Source: Roseburia_C sp031555935 (GTDB lineage Bacteria; Bacillota; Clostridia; Lachnospirales; Lachnospiraceae). From it: 64,000 nt of DNA. The notes beneath the pieces are model-generated. The model saw nothing but the letters and a program-made list of their open reading frames with translations. It made no database searches and had not been told where the DNA came from. This document shows positions 59,234 through 64,000 of this stretch, one piece after another. Every line of letters starts with the position of its first letter. Position 1 is the first letter of the stretch. Where the stretch lies: NCBI GenBank assembly GCA_031555935.1, contig JAVBTX010000008.1, positions 130,797 to 194,796 of the forward strand. Reading direction: 5' to 3'. Position numbers and translations under genes: made by a program.

Positions 59234-59289
59234 GTGTGAAAAAATAGATTTTTCACACGCAAATTCGTGCCTGCGGTCCAAAATTTGCA
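59234..59289. repeat. Inverted repeats between tsaB and rimI
   Basis: GTGTGAAAAA (59234-59243) and TTTTTCACAC (59249-59258) form a perfect 10-bp stem with ATAGA loop. Immediately after, GCAAATT (59259-59265) and AATTTGC (59283-59289) pair around 17 bases. No T tract follows the second stem, so a terminator is not clear. Confidence 0.65.
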
Positions 59290-59304
59290 GGTTGTGAGAA
59301 AGGC

Positions 59305-59751
59305 ATGGTTATTATTATGCAGATAACAATTCGCAGGATGATAGCGCAGGATGTTCCAGCAGTTGCCAGCATAGAGCGGGAAGTATTTACTGACCCGTGG
59401 AGTGAACAAGGATTTTATGATTCCTTGCAATTAGAAAATACAATATTTCTGGTAGCAATGGAAGAAAATACATTATGTGGTTACTGCGGCATGTATGTTG
59501 CCGCCGATGAAGGCGAGATAACTAATGTGGCCGTTGCACCGGCATATCGAGGGCGTGGCATTGGTGAACAAATCGTGAGTCGGTTAATTGGTGAAGGCCA
59601 TATCTACGGAGTTTGCACCAATATTCTCGAGGTACGCATGTCAAACGAAAGTGCTATTTTACTCTATGAAAAGCTTGGCTTTAAACCAGCAGGAATCCGC
59701 CGCGGATTCTATGAAAAACCAAAGGAAGATGCCCTGGTGATGATGCGGTGA
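59305..59751 (+). CDS. rimI: Ribosomal-protein S18 alanine N-acetyltransferase RimI
   Basis: GNAT-family acetyltransferase; RimI acetylates the N-terminus of ribosomal protein S18 and in many Firmicutes lies beside tsaB and tsaD. Acetyl-CoA-binding block VAVAPAYRGRGIGEQIVSRL and the family end LEVRMSNESAILLYEKLGFKPAGIRRGFYEKPKEDALVMM (in separate parts) are clear. The ATG at 59305 gives 148 residues; the in-frame ATG at 59317 (MQITIRRMIAQDVP) is equally possible, since GAGAAAGG is one base from the first and thirteen from the second. Confidence 0.9.
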   Translation: MVIIMQITIRRMIAQDVPAVASIEREVFTDPWSEQGFYDSLQLENTIFLVAMEENTLCGYCGMYVAADEGEITNVAVAPAYRGRGIGEQIVSRLIGEGHIYGVCTNILEVRMSNESAILLYEKLGFKPAGIRRGFYEKPKEDALVMMR

Positions 59752-59875
59752 AATCACCTCAAGCCATTAATTCCCACTATTCGACAGAAATCGATTCACT
59801 TATAATGAAGAAAAAAGATGGAGCGTTTCCTTTGCGTAAAGAAATGCGCGTGGCGGAAATGTGCGGAGGCCGGTC

Positions 59876-60100
59876 ATGGAGAAAAGAGAAATCATCACTT
59901 GTAATTGCTGTGGGAAAGAATACGAAGGAAAAGGAACTGTTGTGGAAGCGGATTTTTTAAATGTGAAAAAACAATGGGGATATTTTTCAGAAAAAGATGG
60001 AATCGTACACGAATTTTTTGTGTGCGAAACTTGTTATGATAACTGGCTGGAAAAATTTGCCATTCCGCCAGTGGAAAGAAAGGCGACTGAAATGATATAG
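59876..60100 (+). CDS. Small CxxC protein, function unknown
   Basis: 74-residue protein with two Cys pairs, CNCCGKEYEG near the start and CETCYDNWLEKF near the end, that could bind one zinc. No membrane segment. CGGAGG stands seven bases before the ATG at 59876, good support for a real gene. The 124 bp between rimI and this gene hold no other supported feature. I do not recognise a family; it fits small zinc-ribbon-like proteins common in Lachnospiraceae. The rnz gene follows by 25 bp. Confidence 0.7.
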   Translation: MEKREIITCNCCGKEYEGKGTVVEADFLNVKKQWGYFSEKDGIVHEFFVCETCYDNWLEKFAIPPVERKATEMI

Positions 60101-60125
60101 TCGCAGTAAAGTGAGAGGAAATATA

Positions 60126-61040
60126 ATGTTAGATGTCTGTTTATTAGGAACTGGAGGAATGATGCCGCTGCCATATCGCTGGCTGACTTCGTTGATGACA
60201 AGATATAATGGCTGCAATCTTTTGATTGACTGTGGCGAAGGAACCCAAATTGCAATCAAAGAGGTGGGCTGGAGCTTTAAGCCGATTGATATCATGTGCT
60301 TCACGCACTATCATGCCGACCACATTAGCGGCTTGCCGGGTATATTGCTGACGATGGGAAATGCAGAACGAACAGAGCCGTTGACGATGATTGGTCCGAA
60401 GGGACTAGAGCGGGTCGTTACGGCACTGCGAATGATTGCGCCGGAGCTGCCATTTGAAATCAATTATATCGAGTTGACCGAACCGGAACAGACAATAGAA
60501 ATCAAAGGATATCGAATTCAAGCGTTTCGGGTAAATCACAACATAGCTTGTTATGGTTATACTTTGGAGATATTAAGAGCTGGTCGCTTTCAGGTAGAAT
60601 CAGCAAAAGAACATCGGATTCCACAGAAATATTGGAGCCCCTTACAAAAAGGAAATATTATTGAAGAAGATGGGGTGCGCTATACGCCAGACATGGTTTT
60701 GGGCGCACCACGAAAAGGCATAAAGTTGACCTATTGCACCGATACCCGTCCAACGCCATCCATTGTAGAACATGCAACTGGTTCTGATTTGTTTATCTGT
60801 GAAGGTATGTATGCAGAAAAAGAAAAATTAGCCAAAGCAAGACAATACAAGCATATGACATTTTATGAAGCGGCAGAAATGGCAAAAGCGGCCGAAGTAA
60901 CCGAAATGTGGCTGACCCATTTTAGTCCATCACTTGTTCGTGGTGAAACATATATGAACGAGGTACAAAAAATCTTTCCACGAGCAATTCTGGGTAAGGA
61001 TGGAATGCAGGTAGAACTGGATTTTGAGGAGGAAAGCTGA
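60126..61040 (+). CDS. rnz: Ribonuclease Z-like metallo-beta-lactamase-fold nuclease
   Basis: 304-residue enzyme with the MBL fold. The zinc motif THYHADHISGLPGIL (HxHxDH) and later GSDLFICEGMY and WLTHFSPS supply the metal ligands. The start LDVCLLGTGGMMPLPYRWLTS matches RNase Z proteins, which trim the 3' end of tRNA precursors. That fits this genome region: its tRNA genes lack an encoded CCA, the kind of precursor RNase Z acts on. GAGAGGAA before the ATG at 60126. The next ATG overlaps its stop by one base. Confidence 0.88.
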   Translation: MLDVCLLGTGGMMPLPYRWLTSLMTRYNGCNLLIDCGEGTQIAIKEVGWSFKPIDIMCFTHYHADHISGLPGILLTMGNAERTEPLTMIGPKGLERVVTALRMIAPELPFEINYIELTEPEQTIEIKGYRIQAFRVNHNIACYGYTLEILRAGRFQVESAKEHRIPQKYWSPLQKGNIIEEDGVRYTPDMVLGAPRKGIKLTYCTDTRPTPSIVEHATGSDLFICEGMYAEKEKLAKARQYKHMTFYEAAEMAKAAEVTEMWLTHFSPSLVRGETYMNEVQKIFPRAILGKDGMQVELDFEEES

Positions 61041-61621
61041 TGAAGAAAGTAAAGGTTGTAATACTGTCACTGATATGTATCAGTCTGGTGGTCGGCGGCT
61101 ATTATTATTTAACACATTCTTTGGGGAATCGTAACGTCGAAACCGAAGAAGAGCTGACCGAGCTGCAAAAGGTGCTGGCAAAGGATTTGGAAAACTCATA
61201 TCCAAAGACACCGCGTGAAGTAGTCAAGTTCTATAACCGGATAATGACGTGCTTGTATAATGAAGAATATACCGACGAAGAGTTTGAAAAACTGGCTGCC
61301 CAGGCACGGGCTTTGTTTGACGTGGACCTTTTGGCAGAAAATCCAGAGGAAGTCTACTTAGTAAGTTTAAAAAGTGAAGTCGATATGTATAAGACGCTGA
61401 AAAAGACGCTTGTAAGTACCAATGTATCCGATAGTGCCGAGGTACAATTCAAAACAATCAAGGGCAGTGAGTGTGCCTATGTGAATGCTTCCTATTTTAC
61501 CAGACAAGGGGATGCAGATTTTAGCCGATCTACTGAGGAATACATTTTGCGTATGGATGTAAATGAAAATTGGAAAATACTCGGCTTTCATTTATTAGGA
61601 GATAACGATTCAGATGAATAA
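61040..61621 (+). CDS. Membrane-anchored protein of unknown function (DUF6715-like)
   Basis: 193 residues: basic tip, one transmembrane helix (about 6-25), then an extracytoplasmic helical and beta domain. Segments such as TPREVVKFYNRIMTCLYNEEY and EYILRMDVNENWKILGFHL suggest an NTF2-like fold. I believe it matches a Lachnospiraceae family annotated DUF6715, but cannot verify. GAGGAAAGC provides the ribosome site inside the rnz end. Its stop overlaps tsaD by 8 bp, so all three are coupled. Confidence 0.65.
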   Translation: MKKVKVVILSLICISLVVGGYYYLTHSLGNRNVETEEELTELQKVLAKDLENSYPKTPREVVKFYNRIMTCLYNEEYTDEEFEKLAAQARALFDVDLLAENPEEVYLVSLKSEVDMYKTLKKTLVSTNVSDSAEVQFKTIKGSECAYVNASYFTRQGDADFSRSTEEYILRMDVNENWKILGFHLLGDNDSDE

Positions 61622-62642
61622 TAAAAAAGAGATAACAATCTTGGCAATTGAAAGCTCGTGCGATGAAACCGCCGCGGCCGTAGTAGTAAATGGCAGGGAT
61701 GTACGGAGTAACGTGATATCCTCACAGATTGAATTACATACGCTATATGGCGGTGTAGTGCCGGAAATAGCATCACGAAAACATATTGAGAAGATAAATC
61801 AAGTGATTGCCGAAGCTATGAATGAAGCAAACGTACAGTGGGAAGATATTGATGCGATTGGTGTAACTTACGGTCCAGGACTGGTGGGTGCATTGCTGGT
61901 TGGAGTGGCAGCGGCAAAAGCAATCAGCTATGCTAGAAACATTCCACTGGTGGGAGTTCATCATATCGAAGGTCATATCAGTGCCAATTATATAGAAAAC
62001 AAAGACCTAGAACCACCATTTCTGTGTTTGATTGTATCGGGGGGGCATACCCACCTGGTCAAAGTGGCAGACTATGGAAAATATGAAATCCTTGGCAGAA
62101 CAAGGGATGATGCGGCTGGTGAGGCGTTTGATAAGGTGGCCAGAGCAATCGGGTTAGGCTATCCTGGCGGGCCAAAGATTGAAAAAGTATCACATCAAGG
62201 GAATCCACAGGCAATTGAATTTCCACGTCCGAAAATAACAGACGGGCCATATGATTTTAGTTTCAGCGGTTTGAAATCAGCAGTGCTCAACTATCTCAAT
62301 AGCTGTCAGATGAAAAACATTCCTTATGTTCAAGCCGATGTAGCCGCTTCATTTCAGCAGTCAGTGACAGATGTACTGATTGGCAATGCAATGCGGGCGC
62401 TCGAAGAATACGGCATGAAAAAATTTGCCATAGCTGGCGGCGTGGCCTCCAATCAGACATTACGTGAGGGAATGCGAATTGCCTGTGAAGAACGCGGGAT
62501 AGAATTTTATCATCCATCATCAATTTTCTGCACCGATAATGCGGCAATGATTGGGGTGGCGGCTTATTATGAATATATGGCTGGAACTAGGTCGGGGCTG
62601 GATTTAAACGCAGTGCCGAATTTGAAATTGGGAGAGCGCTAA
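61614..62642 (+). CDS. tsaD: tRNA threonylcarbamoyladenosine transferase TsaD
   Basis: Catalytic subunit that transfers the threonylcarbamoyl group to A37 of tRNA. ASKHA-fold motifs: AIESSCDETAAAVV, PEIASRKHIE (metal His), VTYGPGLVGALLVGV, HHIEGHISANY (metal His pair), LIVSGGHTHLV and AIAGGVASNQTLRE. 342 residues. It begins 8 bp inside the upstream gene. TsaB and TsaE partners are encoded 2.4-3.6 kb upstream on the same strand. Confidence 0.96.
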   Translation: MNNKKEITILAIESSCDETAAAVVVNGRDVRSNVISSQIELHTLYGGVVPEIASRKHIEKINQVIAEAMNEANVQWEDIDAIGVTYGPGLVGALLVGVAAAKAISYARNIPLVGVHHIEGHISANYIENKDLEPPFLCLIVSGGHTHLVKVADYGKYEILGRTRDDAAGEAFDKVARAIGLGYPGGPKIEKVSHQGNPQAIEFPRPKITDGPYDFSFSGLKSAVLNYLNSCQMKNIPYVQADVAASFQQSVTDVLIGNAMRALEEYGMKKFAIAGGVASNQTLREGMRIACEERGIEFYHPSSIFCTDNAAMIGVAAYYEYMAGTRSGLDLNAVPNLKLGER

Positions 62643-62643
62643 A

Positions 62644-63345
62644 ATGAATTTTCATATGAAGTATACAGCAATTGTATTGTCAGCCGGAAAAGGCAGTCGG
62701 ATGAACAGTGATACTCATAAACAATACCTGCTATTGGAAAATCGTCCAATTGTGGCATATTCACTAGCAGTCTTTGAACAGAGTCGAGTTGATGAAGTAA
62801 TCCTAGTGGTTGGCAGCGGAGAAGTCGAATACTGTCAAAAAGAAATTGTCGATAAATATGGTTTCCGGAAAGTAAAACAGATTGTAGAGGGTGGTAAAGA
62901 AAGATACCACTCCGTTTTTAACGGATTGAAGGCGGCTGGAGGATGTGATTATATTTTGATTCATGATGGTGCCAGACCATTTTTAACCGGCGACATTATC
63001 GAACGTTCCATGCAAGCTGTGATAAGCAAAAAAGCCTGTGTGGTTGGAATGCCAGTCAAAGACACCATTAAAATAGCGGATGCAAATCAGCAGGTGGTAG
63101 CAACACCGGACCGTGAGAATGTTTGGATGATTCAGACTCCACAGACATTTTCCTATGAATTGATATATAGAGCTTACGAGACAATTCTAAAAACAGACGA
63201 TGCATCTGTTACGGATGATGCAATGGTGGTAGAAAAGATTTGTGATACCAAGGTGACGTTGATTGAAGGAAGCTATCGTAATATAAAAATAACAACGCCA
63301 GAGGACTTGATTGTTGCAAGTGCATTTATGGCACAAAAAAATTAA
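62644..63345 (+). CDS. ispD: 2-C-methyl-D-erythritol 4-phosphate cytidylyltransferase
   Basis: Third step of the MEP isoprenoid pathway, joining CMP to methylerythritol phosphate. Motifs: IVLSAGKGSRMNSDTHKQYL (nucleotide-binding, here with KGSRM), LIHDGARPFL, VGMPVKDTIK, RENVWMIQTPQTF and TDDAMVVEK. 233 residues, normal length. GGGAGAG ribosome site lies in the tsaD end; the ATG follows that stop by one base. A later in-frame ATG (MKYTAIVLS) is possible. The alternative TarI-type function (ribitol) is less likely without neighbouring teichoic genes. Confidence 0.9.
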   Translation: MNFHMKYTAIVLSAGKGSRMNSDTHKQYLLLENRPIVAYSLAVFEQSRVDEVILVVGSGEVEYCQKEIVDKYGFRKVKQIVEGGKERYHSVFNGLKAAGGCDYILIHDGARPFLTGDIIERSMQAVISKKACVVGMPVKDTIKIADANQQVVATPDRENVWMIQTPQTFSYELIYRAYETILKTDDASVTDDAMVVEKICDTKVTLIEGSYRNIKITTPEDLIVASAFMAQKN

Positions 63346-63365
63346 AACAAAATTGGAAAAGCTTA

Positions 63366-63394
63366 TTGACATTACCAGCTATTGATGATAGAAT
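63366..63394 (+). promoter_or_regulatory. Promoter of the tRNA-Ser pair
   Basis: TTGACA (63366-63371), 17 bp, TAGAAT (63389-63394), 43 bp before the first tRNA-Ser. Confidence 0.8.
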
Positions 63395-63437
63395 CATTCT
63401 TGCGCTGATTTGAAGCGAATTATAACTTTCATATTAT

Positions 63438-63523
63438 GGAGAGGTATCGAAGTGGTCATAACGAGGCGGTCTTGAAAACCGTTTGTCCGCAAGGGCGCAT
63501 GGGTTCGAATCCCATCCTCTCCG
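63438..63523 (+). tRNA. tRNA-Ser (anticodon TGA)
   Basis: Acceptor stem GGAGAGG/CCTCTCC, anticodon loop CTTGAAA with anticodon TGA, a long variable arm as expected for serine (class II), T arm with GGTTCGAATCC. Discriminator G, no encoded CCA. Confidence 0.96.
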
Positions 63524-63526
63524 CTC

Positions 63527-63553
63527 CAAGACTGCAAGAGACATGCAGTCTTG
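63527..63553 (+). other. Hairpin between the two tRNA-Ser genes
   Basis: CAAGACTGCA (63527-63536) and TGCAGTCTTG (63544-63553) form a perfect 10-bp stem with a 7-nt loop. It is followed by AAACAATTTT, not a T run. It may be a processing signal or a weak terminator. Confidence 0.6.
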
Positions 63554-63579
63554 AAACAATTTTAGAACGAATTTAATTC

Positions 63580-63669
63580 GGAGAAGTACCCAAGCTGGCC
63601 GAAGGGACACCCCTGGAAAGGGTGCAGGTCGTTAATAGCGGCGCGAGGGTTCAAATCCCTCCTTCTCCG
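63580..63669 (+). tRNA. tRNA-Ser (anticodon GGA)
   Basis: Acceptor stem GGAGAAG/CTTCTCC, anticodon loop CTGGAAA with anticodon GGA, long variable arm, T arm with GGTTCAAATCC. Discriminator G, no encoded CCA. Confidence 0.96.
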
Positions 63670-63715
63670 CTCGATTATAAAGCAAGAAAAAGGTTGAAAA
63701 AAATCGAAAAAGTTA

Positions 63716-63744
63716 TTGACAAATGACTTGGCTTGCGATATTAT
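63716..63744 (+). promoter_or_regulatory. rRNA-type promoter P1
   Basis: TTGACA (63716-63721), 17 bp, TATTAT (63739-63744), preceded by an A-rich tract. The segment AAAAAGTTATTGACAA recurs 84 bp downstream at P2, so the two promoters are a duplicated unit. Confidence 0.8.
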
Positions 63745-63799
63745 AATCAAGCTGACCACGCGAAAGCAAAAGGGCAGTAAAAAGAAAGTAAAAAAGTTA

Positions 63800-63828
63800 T
63801 TGACAAGCAGTTTGCACCATGTTAAAAT
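63800..63828 (+). promoter_or_regulatory. rRNA-type promoter P2
   Basis: TTGACA (63800-63805), 17 bp, TAAAAT (63823-63828), again with an A-rich upstream tract. Confidence 0.85.
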
Positions 63829-64000
63829 ACATGAGCTGTGTACAACTAGCAATAACAGCAAGAACCTTGATAACTGAACAGTGAAATAACCTTGAAAGAT
63901 TCGTAAAGAGATTTCAAAGAACAAAATTGCATCGAAAGATGCGACCTAGAAACAGTAAAAAACGTCTTTTTGATAAAACGTCAAAAAGCCGTAAAAAGTG
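63829..64000 (+). other. Probable rRNA operon leader, cut by the window edge
   Basis: Downstream of two tandem strong promoters is a non-coding leader with AACCTTGATAACTGAACAGTG, which resembles leader sequences before 16S rRNA genes in Clostridia. No reading frame is supported. The rRNA itself would begin beyond base 64000. Confidence 0.7.

Noticed and set aside
63562..63924. A 120-codon open frame on the minus strand at the right end
   Set aside because: Overlaps tRNA-Ser and the rRNA promoters; no ribosome site; spurious.
1..64000. CRISPR arrays, prophage or insertion sequences
   Set aside because: No regularly spaced identical repeats, no phage structural genes and no transposase with terminal repeats were found.

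Overview
The window reads as chromosomal DNA of a low-to-mid GC, Gram-positive member of the Clostridia, most like Lachnospiraceae. Reasons: strong AGGAGG-type ribosome binding sites, clean sigma-A promoters (several TTGACA-17-TATAAT type), an HPr kinase/Crh-like pair, WhiA, GlnN-type (type III) glutamine synthetase, prfB with a programmed frameshift, VanZ/YitT/YcxB/DUF975-type membrane proteins and tRNA genes without an encoded CCA. A small YjfB-type motility protein hints that the lineage is or was motile. Genus cannot be fixed from the sequence. No phage, insertion sequence, CRISPR array or integrated plasmid is visible; the only gene of a mobile-type family is an isolated Rpn/PD-(D/E)XK protein at about 35.4-36.3 kb.

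Layout. 0-1.7 kb: pyrG (minus strand, cut by the left edge) with a terminator-like hairpin in its leader. 1.7-12.1 kb: a housekeeping run, ftsH-uvrC, hprK, an M18 aminopeptidase, murB-rapZ-whiA-crh-like HPr, and a YegS-type lipid kinase. This joins carbon-catabolite signalling with wall synthesis and division. 12.2-18.3 kb: fba, glnN, and a class A penicillin-binding protein on the minus strand. 18.4-24 kb: YigZ, tRNA-Gln, acyl-ACP thioesterase, CvfB-like S1 protein, RidA, YjfB, TrxB and a secreted SH3-NlpC/P60 wall hydrolase. 24.1-24.6 kb: a gene-free stretch with four DnaA-box matches. 24.6-34 kb: TagA/WecG-like protein, YitT, a CdaR/PucR-type regulator, then the FtsEX-M23 hydrolase system followed by a CtpA protease, a transglutaminase-like protein and VanZ. 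34-41.6 kb: AlkD-like repair protein, Rpn protein, prfB and a four-gene membrane-associated zinc-ribbon/SPFH/TPM operon resembling Bacillus ydjI-ydjG-ydjH but without PspA. 41.7-46.4 kb: ACT-domain protein, homoserine dehydrogenase and an iPGM-like proposed homoserine kinase behind a twin operator, then glycerol kinase. 46.4-54.6 kb: a Ca2+-type P-type ATPase with a possible leader-peptide attenuator, DUF2752 protein, a hybrid histidine kinase with two extracytoplasmic binding domains, a SprA-like metalloprotease, DUF975 and DUF4190 proteins. 54.7-63.3 kb: tex, a RibU-like ECF S component, YcxB, tsaE-tsaB-rimI, RNase Z, tsaD and ispD; three of the four core proteins for t6A tRNA modification lie within 4.6 kb. 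63.4-64 kb: two tRNA-Ser genes and tandem promoters plus leader of what is very probably an rRNA operon lying beyond the right edge.

The points most worth following are the leader peptide/terminator ahead of the P-type ATPase, the DnaA-box cluster away from dnaA, the HPr paralogue with Glu at the active-site His position, and the PspA-less SPFH/TPM/zinc-ribbon operon.
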